Shown here in pieces: positions 22,801 through 35,092 of a DNA stretch of 64,000 nt (position 1 is its first letter; every line of letters begins with the position of its first letter). The position numbers and the translations under genes were made by a program. Below the pieces are notes generated by a model. The model saw nothing but the letters and a program-made list of their open reading frames with translations, was not told the origin of the DNA and did no database searches. This stretch comes from Hormiphora californensis (lineage: Eukaryota; Ctenophora; Tentaculata; Cydippida; Pleurobrachiidae): assembly GCA_020137815.1 (NCBI GenBank), contig CM035355.1, forward strand, positions 186,001 to 250,000, read 5' to 3'.

Positions 22801-23874
22801 ATTTGATATTCAAACTTTGAGCCTTTGTGAAAGTAATGAAAATTATTTATTTCAGGTTATGATGAACAATAAGCTATAAAAACGCCCCTTTTTGTTACAC
22901 AAGCCTGTGCTTGGTATCGAAGACACCTCACACTCTGTCGCCGGGCGACCTTCGCGTGCACACGCTGGCAAGGGGTAACTTCGTAACAAAAGCCTGTGCA
23001 TTGTGCATAATGAAATGGATAAATTTTCATCCAGTTGCTGGCGATAGAACTCGATAGAGTTCGATTGATTTACCATGACAACGGAGTTGGTTACCATACT
23101 AACCAGAGAATTCGTTGTAAAATAGTCCTTTCTTGCTATAAACTCGGCCTTTAGATAGAAAATTGATTTTATTCTACTCGCACTAATGCAAGGGCATTTC
23201 ACAGTTTGGTGCCGTTATTTTTGTCTCTATTTTTAATAGGATTTTGGGATTAGACTGAAAGTATGGGATCATTTGAGAAGTAGTGAAGATTTGAAAATGT
23301 TAGCAACTCGCCGGTTCGACAAACTAAACCCATATGATTCCAACTTCGGGTCGGACGAGGGGAAGCTTGCCTTTTGCGAACATACTATACAATGTATGTG
23401 GATACTAACCACCCAAAATTTGATTGTTTTGCTTGTCATGTGTTTTCTCGCTGAATATATACTCAATAACGTCCTGCACGGCATGTGCAAGCGCTCCTAT
23501 ATCGCACTCGTTACACTCGTGCAATATAATAGGTGTGAAATGCACTCCAGCTTCGCTGTCGTGCATTTCACCTCCATATACGCTCTGCATGATGACTCAA
23601 CTAACTACTATTAGATAGTAGTGGTACTGAAGCTGAAGTCTAAAGGATTGTTTCTATTCGGTTTGAGTACTATATAAGTGATTGTGAAACAGTAGTATTG
23701 AGTACTTATGTGCCTCGCCCGGCTAATCTAGTGAATCTCCTTGCTGTACAGCTTGTTAAACAAGGAAGTGAAACTAGAGGGTTCTGTACAGAGTTTCTCT
23801 TTACTATTCACATATTCTAAAAATATGGCACGCTTGCACTGCGTGCAGAATGTTATGTACTATATATATATATA

Positions 23875-24870
23875 ATCCGAGGAAATCGTGCTTTGAACAT
23901 AAAATTTATAGGGGCAATGTAATTCCTTCACTAAATGGTACTAATAGGTCCACCCTACCACCAAACGAAAGTTTACCAACCAACTCCATGGGGGGAGGTC
24001 CGATAATTGGCCTTAATTGGCACCTGTATTTTCAGTATGGGTCCAAAAATATAAATTCTCTTAGAATAGGAGTAGAGAAGAAAATAAGGGCACTAAACTG
24101 TGTAGCGTCCTCGCATTAGTGGGGGTAGACGCCCGTGAAAAGTCTCTATCTCATTTGGTTAATTAGATAATTGGATAATTAGATCTGCGCATAGCCGTTT
24201 TTGGCCATACGGCTATAGCCACTTAAGAATGGTTTAGAGACGTTTCACTGGTGCCATTTTGTAGCCAATGGCCAAGTTATGGGGGGTCGACGTCGGACTG
24301 TTAAGCTCTATCTCCAACCGTTTAGCCGTTATTTGGCTTTAAAGGTGCTCAAAATGAGCAAAAAACGGTAAAAAGCCCGATTTTGAGCACCTTTAAAGCC
24401 AAATAACGGCTAAACGGTTGGAGATAGAGCTTAACAGTCCGACGTCGACCCCCCATAACTTGGCCATTGGCTACAAAATGGCACCAGTGAAACGTCTCTA
24501 AACCATTCCTAAGTGGCTATAGCCGTATGGCCAAAAACGGCTATGCGCAGATCTAATTATCCAATTATCTAATTAACCAAATGAGATAGAGACTTTTCAT
24601 GGGCGTCTACCCCCACTAATGCGAGGACGCTACACAGTTTAGTGCCCTTATTTTCTTCTCTACTCCTATTCTAAGAGAATTTATATTTTTGGACCCATAC
24701 TGAAAATACAGGTGCCAATTAAGGCCAATTATCGGACCTCCCCCCATGGAGTTGGTTGGTAAACTTTCGTTTGGTGGTAGGGTGGACCTATTAGTACCAT
24801 TTAGTGAAGGAATTACATTGCCCCTATAAATTTTATGTTTTGTCAAATTTTATACACGATTTCCTCGGAT
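23875..24870. mobile_element. Long foldback (family F, copy C), TA target
   Basis: ATCCGAGGAAATCGTG ends, TA flanks. The arms are nearly identical over about 480 bp, including GGGGCAATGTAATTCCTTCA and the shared family F module. They fold at about 24370. The two arms therefore give mirror-image open frames with the same peptide, an artefact of the palindrome. Non-coding. Confidence 0.88.
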
Positions 24871-25272
24871 TAATATGCATTCACCCAGGCAGGGGAAAAA
24901 TTGAAGCCAACTAGCTTGAAACCCAAAATCAACACCCCCATGAAGAAAACGCCGACTTTTTTGGCTCAAAAAACCTAAAAATTTTCTTAGGCTCCGCTGT
25001 CGCTCCGCCGGATACGCTGGTATAGGTTACTAAACCATGCTCCCAAAAACTTTTCAGCGCTATAATTAGTCACCTGACACCCCCACTACATCCCTGGTAT
25101 AAATATTTGTTTTACTTCTTATTGGACACCAAAGACTATTATGACCGAGTTTCGTCTAAATCGGGACTGTTCTCTCTCGCAATATGAAAAAAATAACCGA
25201 TGTCGTAAATACTATACGTTTATGTACATCACCACACAGACTCAAAAGTTTATAACTCAGCCAATTATTTAC

Positions 25273-25378
25273 CGAAGATTTCGTAGTTTGGCAATATCGG
25301 TCTCCTTATTTATCTTTCTCACAAAGTCCTCATATGTCTTTGCTTGATTGAATACTTTCAATTCTTTCGTAGTTGGTC
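25273..25378 (-). CDS. SNX25: SNX25-like exon: PXA domain, YEDF segment
   Basis: Acceptor ctacatttacag, donor CG|GTAAAT; 106 bp. It starts at codon position 2 and ends after position 2. It encodes a TYEDFVRKINKETDIAKLRN segment. The S/T-Y-E-D-F-(I/V)..I......L..LRY pattern is the conserved C-terminal part of the PXA region of SNX25. Both junctions (phase 1 from the 44.7-kb exon, phase 2 into the 20.4-kb exon) agree. The intron upstream is about 19.3 kb and carries the retrotransposon and several foldbacks. Confidence 0.87.
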
Positions 25379-25556
25379 CTGTAAATGTAGATTGTATTTA
25401 AGGGTACGACGACCGAAATGTTTTTCGAGTGCAGGGCAATCGCTCGTATTTTAGGGATTCTTGACGGTCTTTACACGTTCTGCTACGATCATAAATGTCT
25501 TACGTCGTATTTCACATCAGAAAATACCAAAAATAGACCTAATGTATGCCAAAAAC

Positions 25557-27197
25557 GGTAATATGGTAGTTCTGGGCTGAACTTTTTCGACCGCTTTAAA
25601 GCGCTTTAAAGCGTTTGAGAAAGCGCTTTAAAGCGCTATAAAGCGCTTTAAAGCGGTACCGCTTTAAAGCACACCGCTTTAAAGCGCTTTTAAAGCGCTA
25701 AAAGCGCTTTAAAGCGATTCTTGTCGCGATTTAAAGCGCTTCCGAAAGCGCTATAAAGCGCTTTCGCAAGCGCTTTAAAGCGCTACCGCTATAAAGCGCT
25801 TTTTTTGTTCAAAATCCAAAAATAAAGCGCTTTAAAGCGCTTTAAAAGCGCTTTAAAAAGCGCTATAAAGCGCTTTTAAGAACGCTTTATAGCGCTTTAA
25901 AGCGCTTTTAGCGCTTTAAAGCGCTTTAAATCGTACAATAGCGCTTTAAAGCGCTTTTTAAAGCGCTTTTAAAAGCGGTCTAAAAAGCACTTTTAAAAAG
26001 TGGTTTAAAAAGCGCTACAAAGCGCTATAAAGCGCTTTTTAAAGCGCTATAAAGCGCTTTATAGCGCTATAAAAAGCGCTTTTGAAAGCGCTTTTAAGCG
26101 CTTTACAGCGCTTTAAAAAGCGCTTTATAGCGCTATAAAAAGGGTAGAAGGGCCACGGCCCTTGAACACCGCCACGTGGCGGTTTTAACCGCCACGTGGC
26201 CCCTGGACGTGGCGTCAATTCTCAGGACGTGGCGCCAATGAGCCTTTTTGGCGGTGTTCATGTGGCGTTAATAGTCGAAATTGGCGCTTCGAATTGGCGC
26301 TATTTTTCTATGGCCCCAGGGACGTGGCGTTGGCCCCACGACGTGGCGTCAATTTTTGATTGGCGGAGATGTCAAATTTTTTTGGCGCTTTCGGATGACG
26401 CCACACCCGAAAAATTCGAATCGCCAATTTGTTTTTTTGGCCTATCATTTGGCGCTAATTTTTGGCGCTAATTTTTTGGCGCCATGTAAATTGGCGCCAT
26501 ATAAACTGATACCAGAAACCCCCTAGTGGCCCCTAGGGACCCCCAGGAGGCGCTAGAGTAACCTAAAAGCCCCTAGAAGGCTCCAAGAGACCCCTAGAGG
26601 CCACTAGAGTTGATTAGAGTCCCTCAAAAGCCCAGAAAGATCGAATGCAGCCCCAGATGAGCACACAAGGCCCCCAAAAAGCCACTAGAGTTCTCTAGAG
26701 TCCCCTGAAACGCCCCAAGAGGACACCAGAGGTCCCTGAATGCCCGTAGAAGTCCCTAAAGACCCACAGAGGCATCAAGGATTGAACAGTTAAAAAAGAG
26801 CTGTGTTTATGTAAATATATCGCCTTGGCGCTTTCGAAAGCGCTTTTAAGCGCTTTAAAAAGCGCTTTAAAAAGCGCTTGATAAAGTGCTTTTTAGCGAA
26901 AGCGCTTTATAGCGCTACAAAAAGCGATTTATTTTTTGATTTTGAACAAAAAAAGCGCTTTATAGCGGTAGCGCTTTAAAGCGCTTGCGAAAGCGCTTTA
27001 TAGCGCTTTCGAAAGCGCTTTAAATCGCTACAAGAATCGCTTTAAAGCGCTTTTAGCGCTTTAAAAGCGCTTTAAAGCGGTGCGCTTTAAAGCGGTACCG
27101 CTTTAAAGCGCTTTATAGCGCTATAAAGCGCTTTCTCAAACGCTTTAAAGCGCTTTAAAGCGGTCGAAAATGTTCAGCCCAGAACTACCATATTACC
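25557..27197. mobile_element. Element built of AGCGCTTTAA palindromes, 8-bp TSD
   Basis: CCAAAAAC is duplicated at 25549-25556 and 27198-27205. Ends GGTAATATGGTAGTTCTGGG and complement. Both arms (about 25580-26140 and 26825-27170) are dense arrays of AGCGCTTTAAAGCGCT-like words, mirrored in order (for example AAAGCGGTACCGCTTT on both sides). The centre has repeated TTGGCGCCA and CCCCTAGAGG words. The target is itself a copy of the CCAAAAACTAA... end of the TTAA family 2. Superfamily undecided; 8-bp TSD plus long TIR suggests Mutator-like or related. Confidence 0.82.
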
Positions 27198-27205
27198 CCA
27201 AAAAC

Positions 27206-28030
27206 TAACAGAAATTAGTTGGCTGGAGCCCGCTGGCTACTGAGCGAGCCTGCGGACAATGTAGTTGTACTTTTGGGCCGAGACTGCGAGGCTTAAAATT
27301 GAAAGAATCTATCGCATTATTGTTGTGTAATAAAGCACGTAAAAAGCTGTCATTTAACAGTATATAGCCTACTGTGGGTTAAATTTGCCCACACGCATAT
27401 AAAACGGTATCTGTAGGCCATAGTTTTCATTCAATCTGCCTAGCATTTCTTAAGTCTTACTTTTTGACAATTATCTCTCTGATGATATGAATAATGAAAA
27501 CCAACTGTATAAGGCGATTGATTTATTAGCGATTTGTCAAGCGTTACTCATGGTGGTGACATCTCATTGGCTGAAAAACACTCACATGGGAAGGGTTCAC
27601 ATGTCATAAATCGAACACGTGATATGGTTTCACCACCTGTCATCGTCCAATGGTCTGTAGTGCACTACCCATGTGATAGGGGCCAGGATGGGGAATGGGG
27701 GATGCACTGATCACGTGTACTAAGAGGTGTTGACATCTTGCCCTGTCACGTGATAACTGGTGCTCTATAGTGCATATTTGAGTGAGCTGTATAAAATGCA
27801 AGCAAACCCCATTAAGATCACTGATTATACAAATTATCATTTGTTCATGTGAGAGACAAGTGTTATGGCTATCGTTAGATATAAGTTTTAGATTGAAAAG
27901 TCAATCCAAAAGCGAAATATGGGCCTTAGAGTGTCATGTGGGCAATATTAACCCACAATAGGCGGCTCTTATACCCCTGCGGCTGGATACTGTTAATTAT
28001 GAACCCCGATAGCTGTATTATCAGCCGTTT
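27206..28030. other. No gene recognised
   Basis: AT-rich intronic sequence. The first 40 bp resemble the left end of TTAA family 2. No open frame with splice borders was found. Confidence 0.35.
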
Positions 28031-28763
28031 GAAGAATTTACACGCACATGATAACTGCCAGCTGGGGGATTTAACACCCTGCTCGCAGTTTGACAGACCA
28101 GTTCCCTTTTTCACGTGTTTCTCTTCATTTGATCAAATAACATGCGTGTAAAATTCTAAGTACATTGAAAATGTGCGTAAACACACAGTTCTGTCAACAA
28201 AAGAAAGGGGAAACATATCTGAAACACGTGTGTGTGTGTGTGTGTGGCTCTAGGTTATAGCGTACCAAACTCTGCCGCACGACAGAACGGTGTTGCAACC
28301 TGTCATAAAGTCTGTGGTCTGTATGAAAGATAATAGCTAAAATATCACGCTCAAATTTACTCCAATCAAACAAATTTCTCTGATATTTTAACTGTTTGTG
28401 GTCTGTATTGGGGCACTCTCACGCAAGCTTTTTGTCTTGTCAGCTTTTTGGGTCAGGAACAAGGTAACGTTTTGCCTTTGAGAGAGTCTTGTGTTTGGTT
28501 TACTTTCAGTCTGGAACTAGGTAACGTTTTGCCTTTGAGAGTGTCTTGAGTTGGGTTAGTTCTGGATCTCGTTGTTGCCATGGTTTTGTTACTTTAGCAT
28601 GTCTCAAATTAATTTGTTTAAAGTAGTGTTGAAAAGTTTGAAACTCATCTGAAACACGTTTGAACAATGTTATCTCTTTCATAAAGAGTCAAAATAATCA
28701 CATTCCATTCATTTCTCTCTCTCTCTCATTGTCTCTTTTACTGTTCAAACCTCTGACAGTGTG
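28031..28763 (+). repeat. Repeat family H, left part of copy 3
   Basis: The segment GATAACTGCCAGCTGGG to ATAACATGCGTGTAAAAT and the later CTCTCTCTCATT...CTTTTACTGTTCAA block match 6275-6560. A duplicated GGTAACGTTTTGCCTTTGAG unit lies at 28464-28540. Segment 28605-28642 is identical to the loop of the foldback at 37688-37971. Confidence 0.6.
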
Positions 28764-28776
28764 TACTGCCCCTAAT

Positions 28777-31700
28777 TGGGAAGTGAACGCGGAGGTGAAC
28801 GCGGAGGCGTTTAGATGTGTTTGTGGGAAGGAGTTCACGAGTCAGCGAGGTAGGAATATTCATCGGGGGAAGATGAAGTGTTTATTGAAGGTGGATGGGG
28901 CACCGCAGGGACCTGGTCCTGTAAGCTCGGGTGGGGAATTTGGCCCGGTCGACAACCACAGTGCTGAAGATACCACAGCCCTACTGAAGATGAACACTGA
29001 ATTAGTACCACCTACCTCAAGGAATAGACGAGTGAACTGGCCATCGGGGACAGATAGTAGATGGAAAGAGTACGAGGATTCGGTCTCTGAAAGGTTAAGG
29101 GATGGGCAGGCTGGCTGTTTGTACCAGGATAAGATGGATGTTCATTGTACGGTTGTGTATGAGGTTGGCCTAGAGATGTTTGGTCTGGTGGAGGTGAAGA
29201 AGGGTGGCCGCAAGGAACCCTTTCGGAGTAGGAGGTGTAGGTTGATTGAGTCCCTGGTGGCGGAGAGGAGAGTTGTGAGGGCGGAGAGGACGGTAGGTTG
29301 GGAAGGTAAGGTGAGGGAGATTGCTTCCCAGTTATCCAAGCTGAGGAATGCAGAGAGAAGGAGAGAGAACGAGAGAGAAAGGAAGCGACAGAGAGGTCTG
29401 TTCAAGAGGAGCCCCTTCAAAGCTGTGAAGGAAATCCTAGAGCCGAGTCCAGTTGGGGAACTGCACTGCTCGAAGGACCAGCTAGATCAACATCTCCAGA
29501 CTACCTACGGAGACCCTGAGCGGGGGAAGGCCCTCGGGGTACTAGCTGGGCTCCCAGACTTTGCACCTGAACCAGAGGTCGCTTTCAACATGAAGCCTAT
29601 CTCCTGGAAGGAACTTGTGGAACTTGAACAAGTCTGCTTTTAAGTACCGGAGATATCCAGAAAACTGTCGGTGGTTTGAAGGAGTGTACATTCCCAAGGG
29701 GGAAGGGGATTTCACTCCGGCGACTGGTAGACCGATTTCCTTAGGTAACGTCCAGGGAAAGATCTACCTAGGGACACTTGCGAGGCGTTTAACAGAGTTT
29801 GTGGTAGAGAATGGGTACGTGGATAGGCGGATCCAGAAAGGTGGTGTTCCGGGGGTAAGTGGATGTGTGGAACACTTCGGGGCTATGTGGGAGACCTTGA
29901 AGGACGCAAGGATTATGAGGCGCAAGGATTATGAGGCGGGACCCGATCGTGGACATAGTCCTGAGTTACTTTTCTGGAGTCTTTGGTAGGTTCAGTTCAA
30001 GGGAGGTAACATCGAACTGGCAACAGTTCGAGGTTGGAATATTCATGGGGTGTGTCATCTCCGTTATTTTGTTTGTACTGTTTATGAACATGGTATCGGA
30101 GTATCTGGCCATCAAAATACCGCGTAGTGTGGCCTACGTGAAAGATGGCACACCGGTCCCTCCTTTGAAGCTGTTCATGGATGACAGTTGCCTCGTCACT
30201 GCCACACAGAGTGACATGCAAGTTATGTTGTCGGTGTTTGGAGAGTTTGTGGAGTGGGCGAGATTTACTGTTAAGTCATCTAAGTCTCGGGCCCTGGTGT
30301 TGGAGGGAGGTAAGGTGGTGGAGTCGGTGAGTTTGTCGTTTGGGGGTGAGACGATCCCGAACGTTACTGAGAAGCCGATTAAGTTCCTTGGTCGGTGGAT
30401 TCGGGCTGATGTAAGGGACACCGTCGCCATCGAGGAAACAGCTCGCCAGCTGAAGTTGTGGATGGGACGGTTGGACGAGAGTGGATTATCGGGTTTGGAG
30501 AAGTGCTGGGGTTACCAGTATCTTGTTCTGCCTAAGATGAAGTGGCCTCTGGCAATCTACGACACCCCGTTGACCACCGTAGCAGCCTGGGAACAGTCAG
30601 TAAACAGTTTCCTGCGAAAGTGGTTGGGTGGAGGTCACACTCTTAGCAGACTTTGTCTGTTCAACTCGGAGTCTTCTGTACGGCTCCCGTTGAACAGCCT
30701 CCTTGACACCTGGAAAGTGGAGAAGTGTAGACTGCAGCAGACTTACAGTTCTTCACAGGATGAAGTTATCCTAGCGCTTCAGCCTCTTGTCAGGTCTGGT
30801 AGAAAGTGGAAAGCAGGGGAAGAGTTAGAGGAGGCAGTTAGTGATGTTCGGTGTGATGCAGTCCGCGGTATGATTCCTCCATACCCTAGGGCAGGGATTG
30901 GCTTCGGTGAGTGGCGAAAGCCTTGGGAGAAGCTGTCGGACAGCGAGAGGAGAGGTGTTGTGATTGAGCGAGTTCGAGAGAGGTTAGACCAGGTGAGGAC
31001 TGTAGAGACCATGCAGTTAGAGGTTCAGGGGATGTGGTTAGCTTGGAGGGAGGATGTGGTCTCGATGGAGTTAAGCTGGAGAAGCCTATTCGATATGAAG
31101 GAGGGAATGGTTGGCTTCATCCTAAGAGCAGTTTATGGAACCCTTGTCGTGCCGTCGCTTGCAAAGAAGTGGAAGGAAGGGGAAGACGGTCTTTGCAAGC
31201 TGTGTGGTGATGCTCCAGGGAGTATTCGCCATATTCTAACCGGCTGTAAGGTGGCTCTGGGTCAGGGGAGATACCGGTGGCGGCATGACAAGGTCCTGCG
31301 GCAGATAGGCGAGCAGGTAAAGTTTCACTGCGAGGTCCGTGCTAACGCTGCATCGAGGTCCACGAGAGGGTCCCGGAGTATCGAGTTCGTTGCAGAGGGT
31401 AAGAAGGGGAAGAAGAAGGGGAAGAAGAGGGTTAGTGGGTGTGGGATCCTGTCAGGCGCTAAGGACTGGGTTGTCCTCTCTGACATCGGAGGTCAGCTCA
31501 AGTTCCCGGCGGAGATCGCCCAGACCAGGTTAAGGCCTGATCTTGTTGTCTTCTCGCGAGAGGTAAAGACGGTGATCTGGTGGGAGCTCACTTGCCCTGC
31601 AGAAGAGAGAATAGGGGATGCCCATACTCTCAAGATTGAACGGTACACGGACCTTGAGAGGGAGTGTGAGTCTAATGGGTGGAGGTGTTTTAATATGGCG

Positions 31701-32451
31701 GTAGAGGTTGGGGCTCGAGGGCAGGTCGCGGATAGTCTGGTTAGAGCAGCTTCTCGTCTTGGGTTTAGAGGGAGGGGTCTTAGGAAGCTGGTTAAGGATA
31801 CGGGGAAAGAGGCTGCTCACTGTTCCATGTGGATCTACTTCCATTCGGCGAAGAAGGAGTGGGAGTACAGGAATGTGGAGTAGTGGAGGCAGTGAAGTGG
31901 TTCAGACTCGCCCTCGCAGTGGAGTGTGTGTTTGGTCGGGTGTACCCTTACTGTCATAAACCTGTCAAAGGGGGAGGCAGTGAGGGACCCCAGTCGACAC
32001 ATTCATTCCGGGCAACTGGGTATAGATCGAACGGTGGTCTCAGATTATCGAGATTGCCGGGGCGCCTGACTTAGTACCTTGTGTACCCGTACCGAATTAA
32101 AGCCCCGAAACGGTGTCAGGTTTACGGCTGATGAGTTCGATCTGAGTCTCGGTTTCTGGCGAGTGTCCACATTTACCATCTTAGTGGACGGAGGGTCTCG
32201 GTCTTTCCGCTGTTCCGGATCTCTTGGTGTTTGGCGGAGTTAGGTGTGATTTGGTTGCGTTTAGGTTTGGAGGTTTGGAGGTTGGTGGAGGTTTGGTGGA
32301 GGTTTGGAGGTTGTTGGAGGTTTGGAGGTTGGTGGAGGTTTGGAGGTTTGGTGGAGGTTTGCTGGTTGTTTGGTTTGGAGGTTGGTTTTGCGGGGTTTGT
32401 CTCGGTTCTTTGGGTTTGGTCTGGCAGCATGATTCATGTTCTCAACTTACT
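28777..32451 (+). mobile_element. RLE-type non-LTR retrotransposon, 3.7 kb, 13-bp TSD
   Basis: TACTGCCCCTAAT is duplicated at 28764-28776 and 32452-32464. The pre-insertion sequence is visible in family H copy 1 (near 6553, TTGGCCCCAAC). The element begins inside or just before its coding region, as expected of a 5'-truncated target-primed insertion. It has a 3' UTR of about 560 bp (31887-32451), including a GGAGGTTTGG-rich tandem stretch, and no poly(A) tail, as in R2-type elements. Confidence 0.85.
28783..31883 (+). pseudogene. Reverse transcriptase / RLE endonuclease polyprotein, broken
   Basis: Three consecutive frames: 28783-29643, about 29615-29960, and 29931-31883. Domains in order: an N-terminal zinc finger (FRCVCGKEF...H....C, about 28813-28890), a basic coiled region, RT fingers (RPISLGNVQGKIYL, then QKGGVPGVSGC), RT motif B (GCVISVILFVLFMNMV), and RT motif C (FMDD, about 30176). 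After these come a CCHC knuckle (CKLCGDAPGSIRHILTGC) and a C-terminal restriction-like endonuclease region (RPDLV...WWELTCP...K..RY). The order zinc finger-RT-CCHC-RLE is that of the R2/NeSL/CRE group. Decay: two frame changes, each probably with a deletion. One removes the segment upstream of the RPISL motif; the other removes RT motif A with its catalytic aspartate. The copy cannot move itself. Confidence 0.85.
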
Positions 32452-32623
32452 TACTGCCCCTAATCTTTCTCTCTATTTCTCAACCATGTTAGGAACAGTA
32501 GTATAGACACTAAGTCTGCACACATTTTGAGGGTGTCTGTTGACTATTTGCCAGCAGTCCTAGTGTGTTTCACCTTGTGTTGTGTCTCTTATTTGTGTGT
32601 AATTACTATCGGGGTTCATAAAC

Positions 32624-33014
32624 TATGAACGTTTGTTAGCCTATCGCGTTACAGGTTTAAATCACCTCCCCCTCACCCTCGGCCGGGCGATTAAACTCCA
32701 GTTGGCTGGGAACAGCCAACTTCATAAGGGGAAACTCTAACTGAATGGCATCCCATTAATGAGGTCCCATCAACAGTAAAACTCTAACTGATAATGGACC
32801 ACAGTGATGGTTCTTTCTCTGTATTCTCTCTGTAGGCAGTACATTGGGCATGCCCGGGAATTGATTGATTGGGCGCACACACAGAGAGAATACAGAGAAA
32901 GAACCATCACTGTGGTCCATTATCAGTTAGAGTTTTACTGTTGATGGGATCCCATTAATGGGATGCCATTCAGTTAGAGTTTCCCCTAACGCGCCAGTCT
33001 ACAAACGTTCATAG
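32624..33014 (+). repeat. Repeat family H right end, preserving empty sites
   Basis: ACTATGAACGTTTGTTAGCC...GCGTTACAGGTTTAAATCACC reads without the hAT and TTAA insertions present at 6734 and 7396. It ends TAACGCGCCAGTCTACAAAC then GTTCATAGT, inverted relative to its start. A Harbinger-type MITE is inserted at 32728. Confidence 0.75.
32728..32986. mobile_element. PIF/Harbinger-type MITE, TAA target
   Basis: Ends GGGGAAACTCTAACTGAATG and complement, flanked by TAA (32725-32727 and 32987-32989). Arms of about 110 bp. The uninterrupted site CTTCATAACGTGCC is at about 7928. A 3-bp T-A-A target with GGG-start TIR is the Harbinger pattern. Confidence 0.85.
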
Positions 33015-33200
33015 TCACTGCGCTGGCAAGCGCAAAGGTGACCACCACCTCCCCCAGCCGCGCGTGCCAGAAAGCAGTAATAAGTTTTTTCAGTTTTTAG
33101 CCAAAAATGGCATTTTGCGACGCCCATAGCGAGGCCCCCACTGCACCAATCGGTCTGAAATTTGGTATACAGTGTTTTAGTTTTAGAGTTATGACATTGT
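33015..33200 (+). repeat. Dispersed repeat with TCACTGCGCTGGCAAGCGC start
   Basis: Same 5' start and AAAGGTGACC continuation as at 16112; the body has TCTGAAATTTGGTATACAG. The following 33201-34170 holds a G/C-rich variant start (33825) and otherwise no gene. Confidence 0.5.
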
Positions 33201-34175
33201 GAAAAAATCAATAAATGTCCGTGTCACCACACAGCAAAGTTAAAATTAAAATTAAAATGTGACAGTGAAAATGTGAAAACAGTTTGTGAAGAAGTAACAC
33301 CTGTTTAGAGGTCGTGTCGAGGCTCCAAACAGATGTAACAAAAACTGGAACAATTGGGAGGGGTCGGTGTAGTTATCGACTCTATTAATAGCGAGTTTTA
33401 ACTTTAGTGTTGCGTCCGCCGACACCATGACAGAAAGTAAAAGATAAGGATTAGGGCATGTTTAGTGTTTATACTGTACTGTATGCGAAAGAAAGTCTTC
33501 AATTTTTAATAAAGCAATACAAGCCGTGCATCAATTCTTGATTAAGCTAAAAGCACTGCAAGCGTTGCATTATGAAAAATTAATGTAAATTAATTTTAAA
33601 TGGCCGCTCAAAATTATTCAACGCACTCAGTAATAGTTCCATTCGCGCGCGACAGAGCCTATGACAGTGTCGTCGCGCAATACGTTTAAACATTTATGCA
33701 GTTTTTTTTATAAAAAACTTCCTACCTAACGGGATCCCAAATTTTAGGTGTTGTCTCGTGAAGAGATGGTGATATCTCTCCAGAGTTCTCCCCTCTGTCA
33801 AAGAAGAGCTAAAGTGCTATCATAGCACTGGTAAGTGCCCCGGGCCCAAAAGGGGGGTGTGGGGGCACAGCCCCCACCATAAACGGAGGTGTGGGGGCAG
33901 AGCCCCCACCTTAGAAATACCCTCTAACTCAAAAAACAAAAGAGAGAGCACACGCAACACTTCTACACACAAGCGCGTGAAAACCTGCCAGTGCTACTAT
34001 ATACCATTGCAGATTTCGGGGTTTTTGATGCTTTAAAAAAGCATGTTCCAGATGAAGTAGAGAGCTGAAATTTTGTACTCTGAGGGCCCTCATATAGGAG
34101 AAGAGGCATACAAATTTTCAGAACGATCGGATGTAAGGTAAAAATTTGCCAGAGGGGTCCCAAAATGCAAAAATG

Positions 34176-34216
34176 TAAGGAGGGGGAGGGGGAGGGGGAG
34201 GGGAGGGGGAGGAGGA
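34176..34216 (+). repeat. G-rich (GGGGGA)n run
   Basis: Seven or so consecutive GGGGGA-type units on the + strand, so G-quadruplex formation is possible in DNA. Confidence 0.85.
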
Positions 34217-34389
34217 CGCTTTTTTATCTTTGAGTGTTCTCCTAAACCACAAATAGTAGAGACTTGCCGTTTGGAACAGTGGTTCCTTACATCATTGCGC
34301 TCGGTAATAGCTGTGTGAGAACTTCGAAATCGCCATGGTTCATTAATTATTCATTAATTAGTCATTAAATATTCATTTAAACTATGGTT

Positions 34390-35055
34390 GCGATATGGCA
34401 CGACTCGAAGGTCATAAAGAATTAAAACCGGTCTTATTCGACGCGGAATGGTCGATTTATGGGGGGTCTTACTCGGGACAAAAATCTCTATCTCGCCACG
34501 TTAAGCCGTTATTTGCATATTTATGCACCAATTCACGATTTTATGCATATTTTCAATATTTTCACTTCGGCTGGTCCTAGAACGTTTTCATGGACATATT
34601 TCGACGCAAAATAGTCAATTTATGGGGGGTCGTCCCCCGGACAAAAAGTCGTATCTCGCACCGTTAAGCCGTTATTTGCATATTTATGCACCGATTCATG
34701 ATTTAATGAATATTCTGAATATTTCCAGTTAGGCTAATCCTAGAACGTTTTCATGGACATATTTCGACGCAAAATAGTCGATTTATGGGGGGTCTTACTC
34801 GGAACAAAAATCTCTATCTGGCACCGTTAAGCCGTTATTTGCATATTTATGCACCGATTCATGAATTAATGCATATTCTTAATATTTCCACTTCGGCTGG
34901 TCCTAGAATGTTTTCATGGACATATTCCGGAGCAGAATAGACGATTTATGGGGGGTCGTCCCCCTGACAAAAAGTCGTATCTCTCACCGTTTAGTCGTTA
35001 TTCGCATATTTATGAACTATTTAAATTCTAAAATATGCAGAAATCATAAAAAATA
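34390..35055. repeat. About 165-bp tandem repeat, four units
   Basis: Each unit contains GATTTATGGGGGGTC, a CTCGGxACAAAAAxTC block, CCGTTAAGCCGTTATTTGCA and TCCTAGAACGTTTTCATGGA. Starts are spaced about 162-170 bp (34458, 34620, 34787 and 34957). Several words (GTTATTTG, ATGGGGGGTC) echo the family F foldback core. Confidence 0.8.
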
Positions 35056-35092
35056 GCTTTTTCTATTTAACACCAAAAAGAACAGAAATTAA

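Noticed and set aside
23850-24846. Two open frames with an identical 75-residue peptide on opposite strands
   Set aside because: They are the two arms of one palindrome (family F copy C); other copies of the family do not keep the frame.
28660-28776. Start codon of the retrotransposon ORF at 28660
   Set aside because: This part lies upstream of the 13-bp TSD in repeat family H; the element itself begins at 28777, so the apparent N-terminus is a read-through.
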